From contig QMUB01000011.1 of the NCBI GenBank assembly GCA_003663695.1, positions 1 to 11,318 of the forward strand: a stretch of DNA of 11,318 nucleotides. The letters are read 5' to 3'. How positions within the stretch are numbered: the stretch's first letter is position 1; every line of letters begins with the position of its first letter. Origin of the DNA: Thermococci archaeon (GTDB taxonomy: Archaea > Methanobacteriota_B > Thermococci > Thermococcales > Thermococcaceae). A model generated the notes under the pieces. That model made no database searches. It saw nothing but the letters and a program-made list of their open reading frames with translations, and was not told the DNA's origin. Shown here one piece after another: positions 1 to 5,603 of the stretch. The position numbers and the translations under genes are program-made.

Positions 1-500
1 AAAAACTTCACCCCTGATTTCGCTCCAACCTCAGAACTATTTAAAATCTCTATAAACCAAGGCTTTTCGGCCTCTTCGTATTTGTGTAAGATAACTCGAG
101 TGATTATATTTTTTATCTGCGGGAATTCTTTTACTAAAAAAGATATGAAATCATCGAGGTCTTCATTATCTGTAAAGAATGCATGAATTAGCAAATCAGT
201 ATCTCCTGTAATTTCCCATACCTCTTTTACTTTTCCCATTTTGCAGATTTTTTGAGCAACTTCCTTTCGAGATTCTCTCAATACTTCTAGTTCAATAAAA
301 ACTTCAAGATTATATCCAAGTTTCTTTGGATTTACTTCAATTGTAAATTTTTGAATTATTCCACTATTCTTTAGTTCCTTAACTTTGTTATAACAAGAGA
401 CAATGCTTAAGTTACATTTTTTGCTAAGTTGCTTATAAGTAATTCTTGAATTGCTATATAATTCCCAAAGGATATATAAGAGGGTATTTTCTTTTTTCAT
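1..500 (-). CDS. Lrp/AsnC-family transcriptional regulator (3' end outside window)
   Basis: Reading the minus strand from the ATG at 500-498 gives 166 codons without a stop, so the gene leaves the window at its C-terminal end. Residues about 5-50 form a winged helix-turn-helix, with a recognition-helix-like stretch SIVSCYNKVKEL at 32-43, followed by the hinge IIQKFTIEVNPKKLGY. Residues about 62-145 look like the RAM ligand-binding domain, with the typical GDTDLLIH motif at 99-106. The family usually has about 150 residues; this one has a slightly longer tail. A CACCC at 507-511 is GGGTG on the coding strand, a ribosome binding site 6 nt before the ATG. Such proteins are usually dimeric or octameric DNA-binding regulators that sense amino acids or related small molecules; target and ligand cannot be read here. 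The gene is clearly more AT-rich than those from 1164 onward and borders an IS relic, which fits horizontal acquisition. The family call is firm, the role is not. Confidence 0.88.
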   Translation of the reverse strand, partial: MKKENTLLYILWELYSNSRITYKQLSKKCNLSIVSCYNKVKELKNSGIIQKFTIEVNPKKLGYNLEVFIELEVLRESRKEVAQKICKMGKVKEVWEITGDTDLLIHAFFTDNEDLDDFISFLVKEFPQIKNIITRVILHKYEEAEKPWFIEILNSSEVGAKSGVKF

Positions 501-547
501 ACTTTACACCCAGATGACTCTAGTATATGTAAATTATATCTAAATGA

Positions 548-557
548 TTTTTAAAGT
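548..557 (-). promoter_or_regulatory. Possible TATA box of the Lrp/AsnC gene
   Basis: On the minus strand this reads CTTTAAAAAT, a plausible archaeal TATA element about 50 nt upstream of the ATG at 500. Transcription would start near 523-528 and leave a short leader carrying the GGGTG ribosome binding site. A second AT-rich stretch (TTTACATATA, about 519-533) lies nearer the gene and is an alternative. Inference from spacing only. Confidence 0.3.
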
Positions 558-578
558 TTGTTCTAGCCCAAGGCATAC

Positions 579-595
579 TGTCGTATCCTGAAATT
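579..595 (+). repeat. Left terminal inverted repeat of the IS relic
   Basis: TGTCGTATCCTGAAATT. It pairs with 1096-1112 read on the minus strand (TGTTGTATCCTGAAATT), with one mismatch at the fourth base. The position just upstream of the transposase start supports it as the true element end. Confidence 0.8.
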
Positions 596-615
596 ATTTC
601 GTTAAGCATAAAAGC

Positions 616-1107
616 ATGAAGCTTGACCAAGAGAAAGTTAGACTGATAATAACACTGGATAGGATAGCAAAATTCAACACGAAAACAATCAGTATGATGC
701 TGAAAATCAGCAGAAGGAGAATTCAGCAAATAATAAAACAATACGGAGAAACTGGGTGGATTCCAAGCTGAAAAACTGGTAGAAAAACCAAAATCAATCC
801 CAGAAGACAGTATAACACTGATCCTGAAAGCTTATTCAGAATCAAAATACTAAGAATCGATGCACTTAAATATGGTTTGTTCGATGAGAGGACTGTAGAG
901 AATATTATCAGAGTTTTTGACGGAGGCTATTGCTGAGTTTGGTTTACCGGAGAGTGTTTTGACTATAATGGTGCTCAGTTTGTTGCTAGGATAGGCGGAG
1001 TAGGTTTCAGAAGTTTTTGGCTGTTTTGGGTGTTAAGTATACTAGGGCTTCTGTGTGGCATCCTTGGGCTTTAAGAAAAGTTGAGAGGTTTCATAAATTT
1101 CAGGATA
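616..1107 (+). pseudogene. Broken integrase-core (DDE) transposase, IS481-like
   Basis: Frame 1 from the ATG at 616 gives an intact N-terminal helix-turn-helix of about 50 residues (MKLDQEKVRLI... to GETGWIPS) ending in TGA at 769-771. The reading then moves to a second frame from about 788 (PKSIPEDSITLILKAYSESKY). After a deletion, a piece reading YGLFDERTVENIIRVF follows, then EAIAEFGLPESVLT in another frame. Around 967-981 NGAQF follows; the catalytic aspartate expected just before it is lost, apparently by a one-base deletion. The last piece is KVERFHK near 1080-1097, containing the third catalytic glutamate (1083-1085). The protein then runs straight into the right inverted repeat, so the normal C-terminal tail is missing. 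At least one stop, three frame changes and two deletions make it non-functional. Family assignment rests on the rve-type motif order and is moderately sure. Confidence 0.85.
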
Positions 1108-1122
1108 CAACATCCTGAATTT
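1095..1122. repeat. Hairpin-forming palindrome spanning the right end of the IS relic
   Basis: AAATTTCAGGAT (1095-1106), a five-base loop ACAAC, then ATCCTGAATTT (1112-1122). The arms are complementary except for one bulged A. The left arm is part of the right inverted repeat, while the right arm lies outside the inferred element end and looks like a second, oppositely oriented copy of the repeat core. Confidence 0.7.
1096..1112 (-). repeat. Right terminal inverted repeat of the IS relic
   Basis: On the minus strand this reads TGTTGTATCCTGAAATT, matching the left end at 16 of 17 bases. It directly follows the last recognisable transposase codons (ERFHK), showing that the 3' part of the gene was lost while the end of the element was kept. 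Confidence 0.8.
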
Positions 1123-1130
1123 CCACCAAA

Positions 1131-1140
1131 AGAAATTTAA
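1131..1140 (+). promoter_or_regulatory. Possible TATA box of the TauE/SafE gene
   Basis: AGAAATTTAA, preceded by purines that could act as a BRE, lies about 25-30 nt before the ATG at 1164. At that spacing the transcript would start at or just before the ATG. This agrees with the absence of a clear purine-rich ribosome binding site in CTAAGCCTCTACC just upstream. It sits only about 20 bp from the IS relic. Inference. Confidence 0.35.
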
Positions 1141-1163
1141 CCCGGGGTTGCTAAGCCTCTACC

Positions 1164-1898
1164 ATGATTGATTACCTCATCAATTTTATCATCGGACTCT
1201 CCATTGGAATAATTGCGGGTCTTTTCGGGATTGGGGGTGGCTTTTTGATAGTGCCCCTCCTAACCTTAAAGGGACTCCCAATCCACGATGCCATAGGAAC
1301 CAGCTTAACATGTATAGTTATGAGCTCCTTTGCCTCCTCCTATACCCATCTGAAGCATGGGAGGGTCCTTTTTAAAGTTGCCGCTCTGAAAGAGGCATTT
1401 TCAATACCCACCGCGCTTTTGGGAGCATATCTAACGATTTTTCTGGGCAAGAACATTTTAAAATCTTTGTTTGCATTTCTCCTCATATATCTTTCCTACA
1501 CAATGCTAACTTCTAGGGAACAACTCCCTCAAAGTGAAGCAAAGGAGATTAACTACAGAAATGTTCCCCTGGTGGGTATTATAGCGGGTCTGAGCTCGGG
1601 TCTCCTTGGAATAAGCGGCGGAATATTAAACGTGCCCCTCTTTAACTCTCTGGTTCAAATCCCCATTTCCTACGCCATAGGTACCTCAAGCGTAGCACTG
1701 TTTTTCACAGCATTGGCAGGCTCCCTAATGCACTATCATATTGGCCAGGTAAGGGTGGACGTGGCTATTCTCCTAGCGCCGGGTTTAATTATGGGAGGAT
1801 ACCTTGGGGCAAAACTTGTCCATAACATTCATCCTGAAAAGCTCAAAAGAGCATTTGCCGCTATACTTGTGCTCATAGCTCTGAAGATGGTGCTCTAG
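1164..1898 (+). CDS. TauE/SafE-family membrane transporter (sulfite/anion exporter family)
   Basis: The 244-aa product is a strongly hydrophobic membrane protein with about seven or eight helices, arranged as two homologous halves. The family signature occurs twice: GLFGIGGGFLIVPLL (residues 19-33) and GLLGISGGILNVPLF (146-160), each followed by AIGTS (43-47 and 171-175). A polar loop near residues 115-135 separates the halves. TauE/SafE (formerly DUF81) proteins move small anions such as sulfite, sulfoacetate or other organosulfur compounds across the membrane; the substrate here is not shown by sequence. About 244 residues is normal for the family. The ATG at 1164 fits a leaderless transcript and a normal start of the first helix. 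The gene is monocistronic by context, lying between the IS relic and a tRNA gene. Family call firm, substrate unknown. Confidence 0.9.
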   Translation: MIDYLINFIIGLSIGIIAGLFGIGGGFLIVPLLTLKGLPIHDAIGTSLTCIVMSSFASSYTHLKHGRVLFKVAALKEAFSIPTALLGAYLTIFLGKNILKSLFAFLLIYLSYTMLTSREQLPQSEAKEINYRNVPLVGIIAGLSSGLLGISGGILNVPLFNSLVQIPISYAIGTSSVALFFTALAGSLMHYHIGQVRVDVAILLAPGLIMGGYLGAKLVHNIHPEKLKRAFAAILVLIALKMVL

Positions 1899-2002
1899 GT
1901 GCTGTTGGGATAACCGAAGTAACATGTTAGCTAAAATCTGTTCTGTGGAGTACTTTCAGCACGAATAAAGGTTACTGTAAACACGCCCTCCTAGTACGAA
2001 AG
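1899..2002. other. Intergenic stretch between transporter and tRNA gene
   Basis: No coding frame or RNA gene is supported here. It contains a perfect 10-bp palindrome TAACATGTTA (1920-1929) and distant hexamer arms GTGCTG (1899-1904) and CAGCAC (1957-1962). Neither is convincing as a terminator or operator by itself. Confidence 0.4.
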
Positions 2003-2012
2003 CCTTAAAAAC
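2003..2012 (+). promoter_or_regulatory. Probable TATA box of the tRNA-Ala gene
   Basis: CCTTAAAAAC, preceded by the purine-rich CGAAAG that could serve as BRE, lies about 32 nt before the mature 5' end of the tRNA. The expected start near 2031-2034 leaves a short 5' leader for RNase P to remove, as is usual for archaeal tRNA genes. Confidence 0.5.
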
Positions 2013-2039
2013 CCATCTTTCATTTGTATGTTTGGATGT

Positions 2040-2116
2040 GGGCCGATAGCTCAGCCTGGGAGAGCGCCGGCTTCGCAAGCCGGAGGCCGCGGGTTCAAAT
2101 CCCGCTCGGTCCACCA
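2040..2116 (+). tRNA. tRNA-Ala (anticodon CGC), CCA encoded
   Basis: A full cloverleaf can be drawn. The acceptor stem GGGCCGA (2040-2046) pairs with TCGGTCC (2106-2112), including the G3-U70 wobble pair that is the main alanine identity element, with discriminator A2113 and encoded CCA (2114-2116). The anticodon stem CCGGC/GCCGG (2067-2071 and 2079-2083) encloses the loop TTCGCAA with anticodon CGC at 2074-2076, reading GCG codons. The T arm is GCGGG-TTCAAAT-CCCGC (2089-2105). The D arm begins with GCTC at 2049. No intron is seen in the anticodon loop. Confidence 0.97.
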
Positions 2117-2172
2117 CAATTTTAGCATTAAGCTTAAGAGTATTTAGGTAAAGCTATTTTTGAGGTGGGTAT

Positions 2173-2685
2173 ATGCTAATCGGGGTGATGAGTGATACTC
2201 ATGATAATTTACCGGCGATAGCAAAGGCTGTTGAGCTCTTCAACAGGGAAGGCGTGGATCTGGTTATACATTGCGGTGACTACGTTGCCCCTTTCGTTAA
2301 AAGGGAGCTTTCAAAACTTAAGGCTCCAATGAAGGGGGTTTTTGGAAACAATGACGGTGAGAGGAGGGGCCTAAAAGAAGCCATAGGAGTGGAGGATGAG
2401 ATTCTGGAAATGGATGTGGATGGAATAAAAATAGCTGTTCTCCATGGAACTGATCAGCGGGTCGTGGAAGCCTTCGTAAGAAGCCAGCTCTACGACATAG
2501 TCATACGGGGACACACGCATAGGTATGAGATAGCGGAGCTCGGGAGAACCATACTCCTCAATCCCGGAGAAGTTGGGGGATACGTGAGCGGGATAAAGAG
2601 TGTGGCGTTCATAGACACTCAAAAGAGGGAAATAAAGATTTTGAATCTGGACACGGGAGAGCCCCTGGGCTTCATGAGCATCTGA
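2173..2685 (+). CDS. MJ0936/YfcE-type metallophosphoesterase
   Basis: The 170-aa protein has the full calcineurin-like metallophosphoesterase motif set: SDTHDN (D8, H10), HCGDYV (D36), GNNDGE (N59-D61), LHGT (H91) and RGHTHR (H114, H116), followed by LNPGE. These residues bind a two-metal centre in the cytoplasm. The spacing and size match the archaeal MJ0936 and bacterial YfcE group, which hydrolyse phosphodiester bonds of small or model substrates and whose physiological substrate is not settled. The start ATG is preceded by GAGGTGGG (2162-2169) at good spacing. The gene lies 56 bp behind the tRNA and 59 bp before the next gene, in the same direction. Nothing is missing from the active site, so it should be active. 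Family certain; biological substrate unknown. Confidence 0.94.
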   Translation: MLIGVMSDTHDNLPAIAKAVELFNREGVDLVIHCGDYVAPFVKRELSKLKAPMKGVFGNNDGERRGLKEAIGVEDEILEMDVDGIKIAVLHGTDQRVVEAFVRSQLYDIVIRGHTHRYEIAELGRTILLNPGEVGGYVSGIKSVAFIDTQKREIKILNLDTGEPLGFMSI

Positions 2686-2686
2686 C

Positions 2687-2719
2687 TTTTTCCTATTCAA
2701 AAAATTTTTTATATTTTTA
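2687..2719 (+). terminator. T-rich stretch: terminator of the phosphoesterase gene and possible promoter of the next gene
   Basis: CTTTTTCC directly after the TGA stop, then runs of T at 2705-2710 and 2714-2718, fit archaeal T-tract termination. The same segment holds TTTATATTT (2708-2716), a TATA-like box about 30-35 nt before the ATG at 2745. It may serve both purposes. Confidence 0.45.
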
Positions 2720-2744
2720 GGGTTAAAAATTATGGGGTTGAAAA

Positions 2745-3932
2745 ATGCCTGAGGATATTCTAACACCCAAGGAACGCTACGATTCCCTAGTTTTTATAGG
2801 GATTAAAGAAAATGATGTTATTGATTTCATAAAGGTTTATGCTGAGGATAAAACAAAAGCGCTGGCTCTGCTGAACTCCTTCTTCTATGAAAAGGGAATA
2901 CATCCGATGGATTTCATAGTGGTGGATGAAGGAGTCGAAGATGTATCCGAAAAGGAAATAATATCCACAAAAACAGAGGAAGAACTCTCCGCGTATCTGT
3001 CACGTCTGGGTTTAAAGCTGATTTCAAATGGCATTCTCTACACAAAATACAAGGACTCCATATATCAGATAACTGCAATAAGCAGGGAACTCTATGAGAC
3101 ACTTAAAAAGCAGAAAAAGCCTGAAAGAATGGAAGAAGAACTCAAAGAGGTTGAACCATACATTGATCTGGAAAAGATACCGGCGGGAGAGATCCCAAAG
3201 GAATATATAAAGCAGTTCAATCTCCTCAATCTTATGCAGGACATGCTCGTGATCAACGAGGCTGAGATTGATCTGGAAACAATTCTCAAAGAGGCAATAC
3301 AGGGGCAGGTTTTAATTCCCCGGAATATGGAGGTGGAGGAGTCACTCTTGATTCAAATTTTCGACAAGGAGTATCATAGGGAGATTTCATCCGCCGTCGA
3401 TAAGGTTCTCGTGAAAACACCCATCATATACTGGGACTACTATGTGGATTCAATGGATGACTTTGAGTTTAAGAAAATAGAGGAAAGAGTTTTTTCGGCT
3501 CCGATATTCCTGAAAGCCATGAAGGGCTTTTTGGTTTTATATGAACCGCCAAAACAGCTCGTAAAGAGGTTGAGACGGATTAAAAAACGCGGCTATGTGG
3601 ACTTCAACTTCAGAGATAGACGCTATAAAATACCGGTAAACTTTACGATAATAGTTGAAACAGGTGGGGATGGGAGATGGAATATGACCTTTCCCATAAC
3701 TATGAGGCTTCCTAAGCTTGACGAGCACATCTGGCTCAATCTCATTAGAGAGGAATTCGGTGTCAAACTAAGCATTGCGGATGCCAGAAGAATCCCGAAG
3801 GACCAGCGTACCATGAGCTCATTTAAGAACCTAAAAATCCTGTACAGAAAGCTCAAGGAACACAATAAAGAAAAAGGGGATGTGGAACTTCTGAAAGAAG
3901 CCATTGATATTATGGTCGGTACCGTCAGATGA
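2745..3932 (+). CDS. Uncharacterised 395-aa protein, possibly with a degenerate AAA+-like core
   Basis: I do not recognise this family by name. It is soluble, charged and rich in Glu and Lys, with no signal peptide or membrane segment. Residues 1-60 and 75-125 look like small alpha-helical or winged-helix modules. Residues about 200-345 read like a AAA+ ATPase core without nucleotide-binding motifs: LKAMKGFLVLYEPPK (256-270) sits where a Walker B strand would be, followed by LVKRLRRIKKRGYVDF and YKIPVNFTIIVETGG (294-308). The latter resembles the 'RIPxxFxlIxT' sensor-1 strand of MoxR and Mg-chelatase-type proteins. No GxxGxGKT Walker A is present, so it would not be a classical ATPase. The ATG at 2745 follows GGGGTTG (2734-2740); a nearer upstream ATG at 2732 runs into a stop. 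The gene is 64 bp upstream of the TIP49-like ATPase on the same strand. The coding call is firm; the fold is inference. Confidence 0.85.
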   Translation: MPEDILTPKERYDSLVFIGIKENDVIDFIKVYAEDKTKALALLNSFFYEKGIHPMDFIVVDEGVEDVSEKEIISTKTEEELSAYLSRLGLKLISNGILYTKYKDSIYQITAISRELYETLKKQKKPERMEEELKEVEPYIDLEKIPAGEIPKEYIKQFNLLNLMQDMLVINEAEIDLETILKEAIQGQVLIPRNMEVEESLLIQIFDKEYHREISSAVDKVLVKTPIIYWDYYVDSMDDFEFKKIEERVFSAPIFLKAMKGFLVLYEPPKQLVKRLRRIKKRGYVDFNFRDRRYKIPVNFTIIVETGGDGRWNMTFPITMRLPKLDEHIWLNLIREEFGVKLSIADARRIPKDQRTMSSFKNLKILYRKLKEHNKEKGDVELLKEAIDIMVGTVR

Positions 3933-3940
3933 CCCCCGCG

Positions 3941-3968
3941 TTAATTTTTTAAGCCAATCTTTTAATTA
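3941..3968 (+). promoter_or_regulatory. T-rich stop region and possible TATA box before the TIP49-like gene
   Basis: TTAATTTTTT (3941-3950) can end the upstream transcript. CTTTTAATTA (3959-3968) is TATA-like, about 29-38 nt before the ATG at 3997, and would start a transcript with a very short leader. The two genes could equally be co-transcribed through the 64-bp gap. Confidence 0.3.
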
Positions 3969-3996
3969 CAAAATGGGATTTAAAGGGGGTGAGAAC

Positions 3997-5319
3997 ATGG
4001 CACTTATTGAAGAGGTTGCCAAGATAAGCTTTGAGCGCGTTGGGAGCCATTCCCACATAAGGGGACTCGGTCTTGATGAGAAGGGAAAAGCTAAGTTCAT
4101 GGGAGATGGCATGGTGGGGCAAATAAAAGCACGGGAGGCAGCAGGAATAGCCGTGCATTTGATCAAGAAGGGCAAGTTTGCCGGAAAGGGAATTCTCCTA
4201 GCCGGTCCAACAGGGAGTGGAAAAACAGCAATTGCAATGGGAATTGCCAAAGAACTCGGTGAGGATGTCCCCTTTGTGCAGATAGCGGGTAGTGAGATAT
4301 ACTCTGCAGAGATGAAGAAAACGGAGTTTTTGAAGCAGGCACTCAGAAGAGCCATAGGCGTTAGAATAAGTGAGGAGAGGAAGGTCTACGAAGGTATGCT
4401 TGAGAAGATCGAGATTAAGAGGGCGAGGCATCCATTCAATCCCTATGTGGAAGTCCCTGAAAGTGCTCTGATAACCTTAAAGACAAAGGACGACACCAAG
4501 ACCATCAGGGTTGGAAGGGAAATCGCCTATCAAATTCTGGAGGGAGGAATTGAAGAGGGAGACGTCATCCAGATAGATGCCGAAAGTGGAAGGGTCTCAA
4601 AGCTCGGAACAACGAAAGAGGAGGAGGGCATATTCCTGAAGAAAAAGGTTAACCTTCCAACGGGTCCGGTTCTTAAAATTAAGGAGTTCACCTATACCGT
4701 CACACTCCATGATCTCGATACGGTCAATGCAAGAAGTGGCGGGCTCGTGAGCCTCTTCTTTGGGGGAGGAATGGAGATAAACGACGATATCAGGGAGAGG
4801 GTTGATCAGGCAGTTAAAGGATGGATAGAGGAAGGAAAAGCACGCCTCGTTCCCGGAGTTCTGTTCATAGATGAGTGCCACATGCTTGATATCGAAGCTT
4901 TCTCCTTCTTGGCCAGGGCAATGGAAGGAGAGCTGGCACCAATTTTAATCCTCGCTACCAACAGGGGAACCACTAACATCAGGGGAACGGGAATAGAAGC
5001 ACCCCACGGCATTCCAATAGACATGCTCGACCGCCTCTTGATAATAAACACCGAACCTTACAGGCGGGACGAGGTGAGGGAGATAGTTAAGATAAGGGCG
5101 CATGAGGAGGGCATTGAGATAAGTGAAGAGGCGGTTGAATACCTTGCAGAGCTGGGCGAGAAGACGAGTTTGAGATATGCCGTGCAGCTCCTAGCACCTG
5201 CCAGTGTTCTGGCGAAGGAAAGGGTGGAGAAGGAACACGTTGAAAAAGCCAAGGAATACTTCGCGGACATAAAGAGGAGCACCCGCTTTGTCGAGAAGCT
5301 TGAAGGAATGCTCATGTGA
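3997..5319 (+). CDS. TIP49/RuvBL-like AAA+ ATPase
   Basis: The product has 440 aa from the ATG at 3997, which has a strong ribosome binding site GGGGGTGAG (3985-3993). The open frame extends upstream to 3904 but that part has no site and overlaps the preceding gene. The N-terminus SHSHIRGLGLDEKG and GMVGQIKAREAAG (38-50) are TIP49/RuvBL hallmarks. Walker A is GPTGSGKT (70-77), followed by IAGSEIYSAEMKKTE (96-110). Residues about 125-240 form the inserted domain II typical of RuvBL proteins. Walker B is LFIDECHMLD (289-298), sensor 1 ILATNRG (318-324), and the arginines in DMLDRL (346) and SLRYAVQLL (393) fit arginine finger and sensor 2. Eukaryotic RuvBL1/2 form hexameric rings in chromatin remodelling and RNP assembly; Thermococcales homologues are annotated as TBP-interacting TIP49. 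The archaeal role is poorly known. All ATPase residues are present. Confidence 0.95.
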   Translation: MALIEEVAKISFERVGSHSHIRGLGLDEKGKAKFMGDGMVGQIKAREAAGIAVHLIKKGKFAGKGILLAGPTGSGKTAIAMGIAKELGEDVPFVQIAGSEIYSAEMKKTEFLKQALRRAIGVRISEERKVYEGMLEKIEIKRARHPFNPYVEVPESALITLKTKDDTKTIRVGREIAYQILEGGIEEGDVIQIDAESGRVSKLGTTKEEEGIFLKKKVNLPTGPVLKIKEFTYTVTLHDLDTVNARSGGLVSLFFGGGMEINDDIRERVDQAVKGWIEEGKARLVPGVLFIDECHMLDIEAFSFLARAMEGELAPILILATNRGTTNIRGTGIEAPHGIPIDMLDRLLIINTEPYRRDEVREIVKIRAHEEGIEISEEAVEYLAELGEKTSLRYAVQLLAPASVLAKERVEKEHVEKAKEYFADIKRSTRFVEKLEGMLM

Positions 5320-5333
5320 TTTTTCTTTTTAAT
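5320..5333 (+). terminator. T-rich terminator behind the TIP49-like gene
   Basis: ATTTTTCTTTTTAA directly after the TGA stop contains two T5 runs, the usual intrinsic termination signal in Thermococcales. Confidence 0.5.
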
Positions 5334-5337
5334 CTCT

Positions 5338-5363
5338 TACCTCAAACTCATACCTCAAACTTA
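5338..5363 (+). repeat. Tandem 13-bp repeat upstream of the ubiquitin-like gene
   Basis: TACCTCAAACTCA (5338-5350) is followed at once by TACCTCAAACTTA (5351-5363), differing at one base. The second copy runs into the TATA-like CTTAATAAG, so the repeat lies where an archaeal activator or TFB contact could be. Confidence 0.6.
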
Positions 5364-5368
5364 ATAAG
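5360..5368 (+). promoter_or_regulatory. Possible TATA box of the ubiquitin-like gene
   Basis: CTTAATAAG, centred about 24 nt before the upstream ATG (5388) and 36 nt before the preferred ATG (5400). It would place the transcript start near 5388-5391. Inference from sequence and spacing. Confidence 0.35.
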
Positions 5369-5399
5369 CCCTCCTTCAAGATAGCGCATGGTGGGGAGA

Positions 5400-5603
5400 A
5401 TGATAAGGATCAAGGTCATAGGAAGGAGAATTGAGAAGGAGATGGAGTGGCATAAGGGCATGAAGGTGAAGGATGTCATCAAGGAGATGGGTTTCAATAC
5501 GGAGAGCGCTGTGGCAAAGGTCAACGGCAAAGTTGTCCTGGAGGACACGAGGATTAATGAGGGGGACTACGTTGAGATCATCCCTGTGGTCTCGGGGGGC
5601 TAG
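5400..5603 (+). CDS. ThiS/MoaD/SAMP-like beta-grasp (ubiquitin-like) protein ending in Gly-Gly
   Basis: This is a 67-aa beta-grasp protein. MIRIKVIGRRIEKEMEW forms the first hairpin, MKVKDVIKEMGF the helix, AVAKVNGKVVLEDTRI the central strands, and the end DYVEIIPVVSGG is the ThiS/MoaD signature with the C-terminal Gly-Gly. In this superfamily an E1-like enzyme adenylates the tail, which then carries sulfur for thiamine, molybdopterin or tRNA thiolation, or is joined to proteins (SAMP/Urm1 type). Sequence alone does not tell which. No E1-like partner is in this window. I prefer the ATG at 5400 because GGTGGGGAG (5390-5398) precedes it and the fold starts there; an in-frame ATG at 5388 adds four residues (MVGR) and could be a leaderless start. 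The stop TAG shares CTAG with the stop of the convergent membrane-protein gene. Confidence 0.9.
   Translation: MIRIKVIGRRIEKEMEWHKGMKVKDVIKEMGFNTESAVAKVNGKVVLEDTRINEGDYVEIIPVVSGG

Larger units (their letters stand above)
579..1112 (+). mobile_element. Internally deleted insertion sequence relic with terminal inverted repeats
   Basis: The 534-bp element is bounded by 17-bp inverted repeats (579-595 and 1096-1112) that match at 16 of 17 positions and begin with TGT. Between them lie recognisable but broken pieces of an integrase-core transposase. The transposase reading frame begins at 616, 20 bp inside the left repeat, as in a normal IS. The protein remnant lacks roughly the first part of the catalytic core and everything after the glutamate motif, so the intact element was probably about 1 kb or somewhat less. 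No clear target-site duplication flanks it: ATAC lies to the left and TCCT to the right. The order (HTH, then D, DNG and E motifs) resembles IS481-like or related rve elements; the exact family is uncertain. Confidence 0.8.

Noticed and set aside
520..741. Minus-strand open frame of 73 codons
   Set aside because: It runs across the left end of the IS relic and antisense to the transposase HTH; it has no ribosome binding site and no family resemblance.
1920..1929. Perfect palindrome TAACATGTTA as an operator
   Set aside because: Ten bases of palindrome are easily met by chance, and it lies far from any promoter-like box; no second copy was noticed.
1983..2003. CTCCTAGTACGAAAG resembling the sarcin-ricin loop region of 23S rRNA
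   Set aside because: The match is about a dozen bases, misses the conserved GAGAGGA continuation, and the surrounding sequence does not fold or read like rRNA; probably chance.
2040..2116. tRNA-Ala gene as an integration site for an archaeal virus or plasmid
   Set aside because: No second copy of the tRNA 3' end and no integrase gene were seen in the window; the only mobile DNA is the IS relic on the far side of the transporter gene.
2371..2766. 131-codon minus-strand frame opposite the metallophosphoesterase gene
   Set aside because: It is antisense to a gene with a complete active site and shows no domain or ribosome binding site.
3904..3996. N-terminal extension of the TIP49-like ATPase by 31 residues
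   Set aside because: It overlaps the end of the preceding gene and includes the intergenic T-rich stretch; the strong GGGGGTGAG site and the family N-terminus both point to 3997.
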